From contig NZ_FNTF01000002.1 of NCBI RefSeq assembly GCF_900105495.1, forward strand, positions 3,402,501 to 3,466,500: a stretch of 64,000 bases of DNA, in the 5' to 3' direction. The position numbers were made by a program, and so were the translations under genes. This document shows, piece after piece, positions 11,595 to 19,122 of this stretch (position 1 is the stretch's first letter; the number at the start of each line of letters is the position of its first letter). The notes beneath the pieces were generated by a model. It searched no databases. It saw only the letters and a list, made by a program, of their open reading frames with translations, and was not told the DNA's origin. This DNA comes from Pseudomonas frederiksbergensis (GTDB lineage Bacteria > Pseudomonadota > Gammaproteobacteria > Pseudomonadales > Pseudomonadaceae).

Positions 11595-14363
11595 TCGACG
11601 GACTTTGCTCAAGTCCGGTGTAGAAAATCCCTCGGTGAACCGATTGTAGATCGGTGCCAGCAGCTCATGAGCTTGCTGATACAGGCCTCGACGCTGCCAA
11701 AGTTGCGCCAGTGAGGTGGCGCTGCGCAGTTCCCAAGCCAGGGCACCCTGATGTTTCGCCACGCTTGATGCCCTGATCAGCAGTGCCTCGGCCGCTTCGG
11801 TTTTCAGAGGACAACCCTCGGCCAGCAGTGCATCAGCCCGGGCCCGTAGAACTTCCGCCGTGCTCCAGCCGGCCGTACCGGTGTCGGCGCGTTGCACCAG
11901 GGCATCATCGACGAAACTGCCATCCAGCGTGACCATGATGTCCTTGATCAGCCCCTGGCCCGGCTGAAGCGGCAAGTGTGCCTCGGCGCGGTCGATCACC
12001 TGCGCATAGTGTCGGGCCCAGGTGTAGAACAGCAGTACCGAGTGTTTCTGTGCTTGTTCCAGCAGCAGGTGCAAGAGTTCACGAGCCGTACGGGTATCGC
12101 CGTTGTAGTGAGCGATCAGGCAACCGGCCAGCGCCAGGGTGTAGCAGATGGACGTGCCGTGGTTGATCTGGGTTGCAATGTCCAGCGCTTGCCGGGCGGT
12201 GCGCCAGGCTTGTTCCGGTTGCCCTTGCAACCAGAGGATGCGCGCCAGAATCGTCAGGGCGGCGACGCTCTGGTCGTAGTGCACGCCAAAACCGTAGGTG
12301 AAGCGGTTGAGGTGGCCACTCTGGGCCATGCGCTGAAGCACCTGCTCTGCGTTCCGCCGGGCCTGCGGCTGGTCCCCGGCAAAGTGCAACGCCAGCACCC
12401 GCAAGCGATGCATGCTGAGGGACAACACCGCATCGCCGTGCAGCCCCAGCCGATCGAATTGCCGGCTCTGTTCCAGAGCCATTTGATAGTTGGCGCAACA
12501 GAGGTTGACCGCCATGTGCCCGGACACCGCCCGCAACTGACCGGCCAAATCATCGCAATGTTCGGCCAGGATTCTGGCACTGACGAATGCCTCGATGGTT
12601 TCTTTTGTGCCGACCTGAGTGTGATAACAGGCGCTGCCAAGGGCGAGATGCAAGGCTATTTTCAGCTGTGGACAGGGATCGGACGTTGCATCGAGCAGCG
12701 CCAGCGCCCGGCCCACGTACAAGCCGTGCTCCTTGAGCAGCGACAGTTCCTGCCAAAGCGGGGTGGAAGCTGCCGTCAGGCGGATTGCCAGTGCCCGCGG
12801 TCCTTGCGCGTTAAAACACCAGTCGAGGGCCGAACGAATATCTTCCAGAGCACGGGCATAACGCTCGATCCACACGCCTGTCTGGATCAGCTCCCAGTCG
12901 TGCTGGGCCTGATTCATCACCGCCAGACAGCGCTTGGCGTGACGTTCCCGGGTATCGGGCAGTTCGGCGGCCTGGTCAAGTTTCTCCAGGGCATAGCTGC
13001 GGGTGGTGTCGAGCAATCGGTAGAACACCTCTTCGTCACCCACCTCCACGTTCAGCAGCGATTTGGCCACCAGTTGCGTGATCGAGCCAAACACTGCTTG
13101 CGGTTCGATGTGTTCGCCGACGATCACCGCCGCCGCCGATTCCAGGGTGAACCCGCCTCTGAACACACCCAGTCGGCGCAGGCAGGCTTGTTCGCAGGCA
13201 TTTAGCAGCTCGAAGCTCCAGTCCAGTGTGGCGCGCAGGGTTTGGTGTCGGCCCAGCGTAGTCTGACAACCCTGGGTGAGCAGGCGAAAACTGCCTTGGA
13301 GTTGGGTCAGTAATCCGCTCAATCCGAGGCTGCTGACTTGTGTGGCCGCCAATTCGATCGCGAACGGAATACCGTCCAGACGCCGGCAGATTTCAATTGC
13401 CAGCGGTAGTTCGTTATCGGTCAGTTCGAAGCTGTCGTGGCTGGCCATCGCCCGTTCGACGAACAACTGCAGGGCGGAAAAGGTCAAGGCCTGAGCGCGG
13501 TCTGGCACGGCAATGGGGGGAGGGCAGTCCAGCGACTCCAGGTGCTGGACACATTCACCTTCGGCCCGCAGGCTCTCACGACTGGTGGCCAGAATGTGCA
13601 CCTCTGGCGCGGCGCGCAGGAGGCTCTCGCTCAGCAATGCGATGGCGTCGACCAGGTGTTCGCAATTGTCGATCACCAGCAGCATCTGCCGGTCGCGCAA
13701 AAATGCGGCGAGGCCGCTCATCGGCTCAGCGTCGTGCAAAGACAGTTCGAGCAATGTCGCCAGGTGAACGGTGATCATCGACGGATCATTGATCGGCGCC
13801 AGGTCCAGCAGGCGAATGCCATCCCGGTAGCGCCCGATCAGTTGTTCGGCGACACGCAGGGCCACGGTGGTTTTGCCGATCCCGCCGGGGCCGACCAGGG
13901 TAATGAAACGCTGGCGCGACAGCTGGACCACCAGGCTATCGACGAGAGACTGGCGGCCGATCATGCGGGTTCGACGAACGGGCAGGTTGTGGCCACTCGG
14001 CGCGGGCGCTTCTCTCTCCGGAGGGTGCTCGATGTGCTCCAGAGAATATGGCGCCACAAAGCTGTACCCACGCTGCGCCACAGTGATGATGTAACGCTGG
14101 CCGGCCTGGCCGTCACCGAGGGCCTTGCGCAAGGCCGCCATGTGCACCCGCAGGTTGATGTCTTCCACTATGTTTTTCGGCCAGACCCTGGCGATCAGCG
14201 TTTGTTTGCTGACCACATTCCCGGCGTGTTCCAAAAGGATCAACAGAATGTCCATGGCGCGTCGACCCAGGCGCAGGGGCTGGTCGGCCTCCATGACCAG
14301 ACGTTGTCCGGGATAGATCCGGTAGGGGCCGAAATGGATGGCTTGGTCGGGGGGAAGGCTCAA
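11559..14363 (-). CDS. STAND-type transcriptional regulator: winged helix, ATPase, helical repeats
   Basis: 934 residues with an OmpR-type winged helix (10-106), a P-loop ATPase with Walker A GPGGIGKTT at 158-166 and MLLVIDNCEH near 230, and a 450-residue alpha-helical C-terminus rich in Ala/Leu/Arg helices like TPR/MalT-type repeats. The architecture suggests signal-dependent oligomerisation and transcription activation, but the signal is unknown. Start is TTG at 14363, preceded by AGGAG with good spacing; no ATG fits better. The gene converges on and overlaps by 36 bases its truncated paralogue. Confidence 0.85.
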   Translation of the reverse strand: MSLPPDQAIHFGPYRIYPGQRLVMEADQPLRLGRRAMDILLILLEHAGNVVSKQTLIARVWPKNIVEDINLRVHMAALRKALGDGQAGQRYIITVAQRGYSFVAPYSLEHIEHPPEREAPAPSGHNLPVRRTRMIGRQSLVDSLVVQLSRQRFITLVGPGGIGKTTVALRVAEQLIGRYRDGIRLLDLAPINDPSMITVHLATLLELSLHDAEPMSGLAAFLRDRQMLLVIDNCEHLVDAIALLSESLLRAAPEVHILATSRESLRAEGECVQHLESLDCPPPIAVPDRAQALTFSALQLFVERAMASHDSFELTDNELPLAIEICRRLDGIPFAIELAATQVSSLGLSGLLTQLQGSFRLLTQGCQTTLGRHQTLRATLDWSFELLNACEQACLRRLGVFRGGFTLESAAAVIVGEHIEPQAVFGSITQLVAKSLLNVEVGDEEVFYRLLDTTRSYALEKLDQAAELPDTRERHAKRCLAVMNQAQHDWELIQTGVWIERYARALEDIRSALDWCFNAQGPRALAIRLTAASTPLWQELSLLKEHGLYVGRALALLDATSDPCPQLKIALHLALGSACYHTQVGTKETIEAFVSARILAEHCDDLAGQLRAVSGHMAVNLCCANYQMALEQSRQFDRLGLHGDAVLSLSMHRLRVLALHFAGDQPQARRNAEQVLQRMAQSGHLNRFTYGFGVHYDQSVAALTILARILWLQGQPEQAWRTARQALDIATQINHGTSICYTLALAGCLIAHYNGDTRTARELLHLLLEQAQKHSVLLFYTWARHYAQVIDRAEAHLPLQPGQGLIKDIMVTLDGSFVDDALVQRADTGTAGWSTAEVLRARADALLAEGCPLKTEAAEALLIRASSVAKHQGALAWELRSATSLAQLWQRRGLYQQAHELLAPIYNRFTEGFSTPDLSKVRRLLDELHGQLHA

Positions 14364-14647
14364 CGTGTCACTCCTGCTTGCAGCCGTCTGATACGCGGCT
14401 TTCGAGCATATTCGTCAGGTTTTTACGGCAACGCAATGCGCTGGCCGGATGACGCTGCGCTGTCCGCCAGGACTGCTGGTTTCCCGCCCTTGTTCATGAG
14501 TTCCGCAAATATTGGGCGAGACAGTCTTGAAGGTATCGCTGAGGCTTTTGGCGCGCCAGGGAAAATTAACAACGTTTAACTCGTCCTGCGTCCCGTCTAC
14601 GCCCAAAACTCCATAGCAGGGACTAAACATGTCATGAGGACGCCGGA
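14364..14647. promoter_or_regulatory. Divergent promoter region between the STAND regulator and hydrolase unit
   Basis: This 284-base interval separates the minus-strand regulator from the plus-strand small ORF and hydrolase. It holds AATTAACAACGTTTAACTCG at 14564-14583, whose exact reverse complement lies at 16359-16378. I see no convincing -35/-10 pair. Confidence 0.5.
14564..14583. promoter_or_regulatory. Operator-like 20-mer, copy 1
   Basis: AATTAACAACGTTTAACTCG is identical, on the opposite strand, to 16359-16378. The inner part has TTAA half-sites six bases apart, like a dimeric regulator site. It lies 84 bases before the small ORF and 250 before the alpha/beta hydrolase start. Confidence 0.55.
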
Positions 14648-14803
14648 ATGAGCAACGTGGAGGTCTATCACAGTGGCTCCCGGCACACCCGTTTCATGAC
14701 CGAAGCCGTGACCCCTAACGCCCACTGCCCCCCAAAGACCGCTGTCCATCTGGGCGAACGAGTGGCGCGGCTGGCTGAACGCATGAGCCACTCAACGGTT
14801 TGA
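14648..14803 (+). CDS. Small hypothetical protein
   Basis: A 51-codon frame starting ATG, preceded by GAGGA eight bases upstream, encodes [16 protein letters not shown] and continues to [14 protein letters not shown]. It ends 29 bases before the start of the alpha/beta hydrolase, so it could be the first gene of that unit. I do not recognise the protein, and it has no signal or membrane segment. It is supported only by its start context and position. Confidence 0.4.
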   Translation: MSNVEVYHSGSRHTRFMTEAVTPNAHCPPKTAVHLGERVARLAERMSHSTV

Positions 14804-14832
14804 TCCCCCAACACTCACTAAGGAGACAATGC

Positions 14833-15657
14833 ATGAGCACGTTCACGACCCGAGACGGCACCGAGATTTATTACAAGGACTGGGGCACCGGTCAGCCTAT
14901 TGTCTTCAGCCATGGCTGGCCGTTGAACGCCGACAGCTGGGAATCGCAGATGATCTTCCTGGCCGCCCAAGGCTACCGGGTGATCGCCCATGATCGCCGC
15001 GGTCATGGCCGCTCCAGCCAGCCGTGGAGCGGCAACGACATGGACACCTACGCCGATGATCTGGCGCAGTTGATCGAGTTGCTGGACCTCAAAGATGCCG
15101 TGCTGTTCGGCTTCTCCACCGGCGGCGGTGAAGTGGCGCGCTACATTGGTCGCCACGGTACCGAACGCGTGGCCAAGGCCGGGCTGATTTCTTCGGTGCC
15201 GCCGCTGATGCTCAAGACTGAAGCCAACCCTGGCGGCCTGCCGATCGAGGTGTTTGACGGCATTCGTCAGGCGTCCCTGGCCGACCGTTCGCAGCTCTAC
15301 ATCGACCTCGCCAGCGGTCCGTTCTTCGGCTTCAACAAACCGGACGCCAAGCCATCCCAGGGCATGATCGACTGGTTCTGGATGCAAGGCATGACCTCCG
15401 GCCACAAGAACGCTTATGACTGCATCAAGGCATTCTCCGAAACCGACTTCACCGAAGACCTGAAGAAGTTCGACATTCCGACGCTGGTGGTGCATGGCGA
15501 TGCTGACCAGGTGGTGCCGATCGAAGCGTCGGGCATTGCGTCTGCAAAACTGGTGAAAGGATCTACGTTGAAGATCTACCCCGGCGCGCCTCATGGCTTG
15601 ACTGATACCCACAAGGATCAGCTCAACGCCGATCTGCTGGCGTTTTTGAAGGACTAA
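14833..15657 (+). CDS. Alpha/beta hydrolase, non-heme chloroperoxidase/arylesterase-like
   Basis: 274 residues. The oxyanion-region motif [12 protein letters not shown] follows strand 3, and the nucleophile elbow GFSTGGGE places the catalytic Ser at 95. The acid is in [11 protein letters not shown] and the catalytic His in APHGLTDTH. This is the pattern of cofactor-free haloperoxidases/arylesterases, which hydrolyse esters and can perhydrolyse acids in vitro. The ATG at 14833 follows AAGGAGA. Annotation as chloroperoxidase is conventional and does not imply a halogenation role. Confidence 0.9.
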   Translation: MSTFTTRDGTEIYYKDWGTGQPIVFSHGWPLNADSWESQMIFLAAQGYRVIAHDRRGHGRSSQPWSGNDMDTYADDLAQLIELLDLKDAVLFGFSTGGGEVARYIGRHGTERVAKAGLISSVPPLMLKTEANPGGLPIEVFDGIRQASLADRSQLYIDLASGPFFGFNKPDAKPSQGMIDWFWMQGMTSGHKNAYDCIKAFSETDFTEDLKKFDIPTLVVHGDADQVVPIEASGIASAKLVKGSTLKIYPGAPHGLTDTHKDQLNADLLAFLKD

Positions 15658-15697
15658 GCGTTAATCCCTGGCCCCCCGATCCTGCCATGGAAGCTTT

Positions 15698-15847
15698 GTA
15701 GCAGCTGTCGAGCTCCGGCGAGGCTGCGTTCGGCTGCGAAGCAGTCGCAAAATGCGAGCGCGCCGCCTGCCTGAAAACACCGGGGGGCTGAGTTCACGAC
15801 TGCTTCGCAGCCGAACGCAGCCTCGCCGGGGCTCGACAGCTGCTACA
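15698..15847. repeat. REPIN-like inverted repeat, family A copy 2
   Basis: Two arms starting TGTAGCAGCTGTCGAG and ending in the complementary CTCGACAGCTGCTACA, each with an internal GGCTGCGAAGCAGTCG-type hairpin, are separated by about 55 bases. It lies between two convergent genes and may act as a transcript-end structure. Confidence 0.88.
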
Positions 15848-15856
15848 AGAAATGTG

Positions 15857-16306
15857 TTAGCGGGTTTGTTGCGCGTGAAGTTGAGCGGTGCAGGCGGGAC
15901 GGTGAGCCAGGGAGCGCACGGTGCGGCAACGCCACGCAAATGGAGTGATGCCTTCATTGCGAGTGAAGATGTGGCAGAAATGTGCCTGATCGCAGAAGCC
16001 GCATTCGAGACTGATTTGCGTCAGCGTCAGGTCGGTGCTCTGGATCATTTGCTTGGCGCGGGCGATGCGCTGGTTGCGAATCCAGTCTTGAGGCGAGAGC
16101 CCGGTGCTGCACTTGAACGCGCGGGAGAAATGACTGCGTGAAAGAGCACAGGCGCGGGCCAGTTCGGTCACTTCCACGGTCTCACCAAGGCGCTCGAGAA
16201 TCAGTTGCTTGACCAGGCTTTCGCGCCAAGGAGTCAGGCCGCCGGTCGTTTTCTTTCGCGTTTCAGTGGTCGTCTCGCGGGTGACGTTTTGCTGTGAGCG
16301 GGCCAT
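15857..16306 (-). CDS. Short AraC-family regulator (DNA-binding domain only)
   Basis: 149 residues consisting almost entirely of the AraC double helix-turn-helix: VTELARACALSRSHFSRAF and LTQISLECGFCDQAHFCHIF. There is no ligand-binding domain, only a 25-residue basic N-terminus. Stand-alone AraC domains of this type (SoxS/MarA size) are usually controlled by expression level. It is divergent from a LysR gene, and the intergenic region contains the 20-base operator-like sequence that recurs before the hydrolase, making it the best candidate regulator of both. Confidence 0.85.
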   Translation of the reverse strand: MARSQQNVTRETTTETRKKTTGGLTPWRESLVKQLILERLGETVEVTELARACALSRSHFSRAFKCSTGLSPQDWIRNQRIARAKQMIQSTDLTLTQISLECGFCDQAHFCHIFTRNEGITPFAWRCRTVRSLAHRPACTAQLHAQQTR

Positions 16307-16358
16307 GACAAATGTCCGTGTCGGTGAGCTTCATTTTTGGCCGCAGGGTTCTGGCAGG

Positions 16359-16378
16359 CGAGTTAAACGTTGTTAATT
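16359..16378. promoter_or_regulatory. Operator-like 20-mer, copy 2
   Basis: CGAGTTAAACGTTGTTAATT is the exact reverse complement of 14564-14583. It sits 53 bases upstream of the AraC gene start and 145 upstream of the LysR start. Confidence 0.55.
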
Positions 16379-16522
16379 CCGTCGGTGTGCGGGGGTAACC
16401 AACAGCACGGACTCAGCACATTGCTGCAATTTCTGCAGATGCGAACCGTGCAAAATCGACGTTATCTGGTGGTTTTCGCCCCAGCGCCAAGTGCCTGGCT
16501 GAACACACAAGGAAATCTGCCT

Positions 16523-17443
16523 GTGAACCGTAACGATCTGCGCCGCGTCGACATGAACCTGTTGGTGATTTTCGAAGCGTTGATGTTTGAAAAGAACCTC
16601 ACCCGTGTTGCCGAAAAACTGTTCATGGGGCAGCCAGCGGTGAGTGCGGCGCTGGGGCGGTTACGGGACCTGTTCGACGATCCGCTACTGTTGCGCAACG
16701 GCCGCGGGATGGAGCCGACAGGGCGGGCACTGGCGATTCTCAAGGAGCTGCAGCCGGCGATGGATGTGATTTCCGGGGCAGTGAGCCGAGCTAAAGAATT
16801 CGACCCCGCTACAAGCTGCGATGTGTTTCGCATCGGGCTGTCGGACGACGCCGAGTTTGGCTTGTTTCCGCCATTGTTGAGCCAGCTCCGGGAAGAGGCG
16901 CCAGGGATCATAGTGGTCGTTCGGCGGGCGAATTACCTGCTCATGCCGGCATTGCTGGCGTCTGGGGAGATTTCGGTAGGAGTGAGTTACACCACGGATC
17001 TGCCGGCCAATGCCAAACGCAAGACGTTGCGGGATATTCCATGCAAGGTGCTGCGAGGTGACAAGCGGCCGGGGACGCTGTCGCTGGATGAATACTGTGA
17101 ACGACCCCATGCGATGGTGTCGTTTTCGGGGGATTTGAGCGGCAACATTGACCTTGATCTCGCGAAGATCGGACGAAGTCGGCGGGTGGTGTTGGGCGTT
17201 CCGCAGTTCAGTGGATTGCGGGCATTGCTGGCCGGGACCGAGATGATCGCCACCGTGCCGGATTACGCAGCGTGTGCGTTGGTCGAGGGGTGTGCGTTGC
17301 GGGCCGAAGCCCCGCCGTTTCCGATTGAAGCGGCGCAGCTTTCGATGGCCTGGAGCGGGGTGCATGACAACGATCCGGCGGAACGGTGGTTGCGGTCGCG
17401 GATCAGTGAGTTCATGTCCAGGCCTTTGCCTATTTCGGCTTGA
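16523..17443 (+). CDS. LysR-family transcriptional regulator
   Basis: 306 residues. The N-terminal winged helix is visible as MNLLVIFEALMFEKNLTRVA and MGQPAVSAALGRLRDLFDDP. The effector domain follows to the C-terminus. I choose GTG at 16523 because AAGGAA stands eight bases before it and the protein then begins close to the helix-turn-helix; a longer frame from 16370 adds an unrelated 51 residues. The sequence resembles the NodD/LeuO-like branch in helix-turn-helix spacing, but the target is unknown. Confidence 0.88.
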   Translation: MNRNDLRRVDMNLLVIFEALMFEKNLTRVAEKLFMGQPAVSAALGRLRDLFDDPLLLRNGRGMEPTGRALAILKELQPAMDVISGAVSRAKEFDPATSCDVFRIGLSDDAEFGLFPPLLSQLREEAPGIIVVVRRANYLLMPALLASGEISVGVSYTTDLPANAKRKTLRDIPCKVLRGDKRPGTLSLDEYCERPHAMVSFSGDLSGNIDLDLAKIGRSRRVVLGVPQFSGLRALLAGTEMIATVPDYAACALVEGCALRAEAPPFPIEAAQLSMAWSGVHDNDPAERWLRSRISEFMSRPLPISA

Positions 17444-17495
17444 CCGTGGCGGTCTTCGGGCCGACCTGTTTATATCCTGATGTACCCAGTCCAAC

Positions 17496-17540
17496 TGTGG
17501 GAGCGGGCTTGCTCGCGAAGGTGGCCTGATAGCCGACCTA
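17496..17540. repeat. Family C repeat, copy 1
   Basis: CTGTGGGAGCGGGCTTGCTC and the following bases are closely matched at 17911-17955. Partial copies occur near 48047-48138, 51521-51608, 59957-59983 and 63286-63310. Confidence 0.8.
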
Positions 17541-17579
17541 TTTCTTTGAGGTGTACATATCCATTTCTGCGGTAACGGC

Positions 17580-17830
17580 GGCTGGCGGTTTCGCCCTTAC
17601 GGCGAGGCACTTTTTTCAAACGCCAAAAAAGTACCCAAAAAGGCTCGCCCCAAGCGTCCGGCCCCTCGCCTAGGCTCGGCGTTCCTTCGTTCCGGCATTC
17701 ATCTGGGGGCATCGCCTCCGGTTGGCTTCGCTTCAACCTCCTCTCGATGTGTTCGACTTCGTCGAACGGCGCTGCGCGCCCCCCCCAGATGAACACCTCC
17801 ACTCAACCTTCCGAAGGGGCGGGTAGATCA
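17580..17830. repeat. Pseudomonas intergenic element of about 250 bases
   Basis: The stretch has internal short palindromes, for example GTTCGACTTCGTCGAAC around 17751-17767, and an ACTTTTTTCAAACGCCAAAA block. I recall near-identical elements in many fluorescent Pseudomonas intergenic regions. It is present once here; boundaries are approximate. Confidence 0.5.
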
Positions 17831-17910
17831 AGATCAAAAGCTGCAGGCGAGCTAACGCTCGGCCTGTTGAGTGGTGAAGGGCGAAAGGCGAACGGCGTAC
17901 GCCGATCTTC

Positions 17911-17955
17911 TGTGGGAGCGAGCCTGCTCGCGATGGCGGCCTGACAGCCGACCAA
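17911..17955. repeat. Family C repeat, copy 2
   Basis: TGTGGGAGCGAGCCTGCTCG and following bases repeat 17496-17540 in direct orientation, bracketing the 250-base element. Confidence 0.8.
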
Positions 17956-18122
17956 TCTCTTCCTGCCGAATCCAATCTCTGTGGGATCTGCGGTGGATCG
18001 TGTCGCCGGGCTCATCCACAAAAAGAGCACACACATCCAATTTTTTCCGACCTCACACCGGCACTATCAAACCAAGTCCGGGCGCATGAACACCGGTGGT
18101 TTTTTATTTGTGCAGGTAGCCC

Positions 18123-18539
18123 ATGAACACGTCGCGATGGGATGAACGAGCCCAGGATTTCGGGCTGTTATTTTTGCGGGTCAGCGGTGGTTTGTTTCTG
18201 CTGTGGGTGCACGGTTTGCCGAAACTGCTTAACTACAACGCTCAACTGCAAGTCATCGAAGACCCTTTCCATCTGGGTGTGAACGCCACGCTGATGCTGG
18301 CGATTTTTGCCGAGGTGTTGTGCCCGCTGCTGATCATCGCCGGGGTGCTGGTGCGTCTGGCGTGTCTGCCGATTTTGGCGGTGTTGCTGATTGCGCTGCT
18401 GGTGGTGCATGCGCAATGGAGTCTTGATGAAGGGCAGTTCGGTTGGCTGTTGTTGATTCTGTTCACCAGCGTTCTTATCGCCGGGCCGGGACGGCTGGCG
18501 CTCAATGTTCGATTCGCCGGAGCTTTGCGTTATGCCTGA
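18123..18539 (+). CDS. DoxX-family membrane protein
   Basis: 138 residues with four predicted membrane helices (about 15-33, 55-75, 80-98, 105-125). The pattern LLFLRVSGGLFLLWVHGLPKL at the N-terminus is DoxX-like. Members are inner-membrane proteins with redox or quinone-linked roles in some systems, mostly unproven. It is the first gene of a tightly packed four-gene unit; the next gene starts inside its last codons. Confidence 0.88.
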   Translation: MNTSRWDERAQDFGLLFLRVSGGLFLLWVHGLPKLLNYNAQLQVIEDPFHLGVNATLMLAIFAEVLCPLLIIAGVLVRLACLPILAVLLIALLVVHAQWSLDEGQFGWLLLILFTSVLIAGPGRLALNVRFAGALRYA

Positions 18540-19122
18540 ATCCAATCGTTTCGAGGAAGTCGTGACCCTGGTCATCAAGCACCGGATCAAGGCAGGTTTT
18601 GAAGCGCCGTACGAAGCCTGGTTGCGCAACATTGTCAGCATTGCCGGGCAGCAGGAAGGGCACTTGGGCGTCGATGTGATCCGCGGCAAGAGCGCCGGCC
18701 TCGACCTGTACACCTGCGTGCTGCGCTTTTGCTCCACCGAATCGATGCAGCGCTGGCTCGATTCACCGCAACGGCTGGAACTGGTCAACGAAGCCGCACC
18801 GATGCTCGCCGACGGCGACCAGACCGAGGTCAATCCGGTCAACGAATTCTGGTTCGCACCGCAAGCCGACGCCGCTTCGCCACCACCGCCGCGCTGGAAG
18901 CAGGCCGTGGTGACGTTGTTGGTGATTTTGCCGCACACCTTGCTGGTGCCGCTGATCTGGGGCCCGCTGCTGCAGCTCAATACCTTCCTGTCCAATTACG
19001 TGGTCGCGACGTTCCTGATCACGCTGACCATCGTCGTGTCGGTGGTGTACCTGTTCATGCCGATGGCGACGCGTTTGTTCGCGCCTTGGCTGTCCTCTTC
19101 CACTCAGCCCAAGGAAAAGTGA
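18532..19122 (+). CDS. ABM-domain protein with C-terminal membrane helices
   Basis: 196 residues. The first 110 form an antibiotic-biosynthesis-monooxygenase (ABM) ferredoxin-like fold: VTLVIKHRIKAGFEAPYEAW, GHLGVDVI, YTCVLRFCS. Two membrane helices follow (about 125-145 and 155-178). ABM domains act as cofactor-poor monooxygenases or quinone-binding modules. The start overlaps the DoxX stop by eight bases and the stop overlaps the next ATG, so the three genes are co-translated. Confidence 0.85.
   Translation: MPESNRFEEVVTLVIKHRIKAGFEAPYEAWLRNIVSIAGQQEGHLGVDVIRGKSAGLDLYTCVLRFCSTESMQRWLDSPQRLELVNEAAPMLADGDQTEVNPVNEFWFAPQADAASPPPPRWKQAVVTLLVILPHTLLVPLIWGPLLQLNTFLSNYVVATFLITLTIVVSVVYLFMPMATRLFAPWLSSSTQPKEK

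Larger units (their letters stand above)
17444..18122. other. Long non-coding interval made of dispersed repeats
   Basis: No credible gene is seen in about 680 bases. It contains two copies of a TGTGGGAGCG-type element at 17496-17540 and 17911-17955, both followed by GGCCTGA.AGCCGACC, and between them a roughly 250-base element (about 17580-17830) that I recognise as a common intergenic sequence of fluorescent pseudomonads. The last 60 bases before 18123 should hold the promoter of the DoxX operon. Confidence 0.65.
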
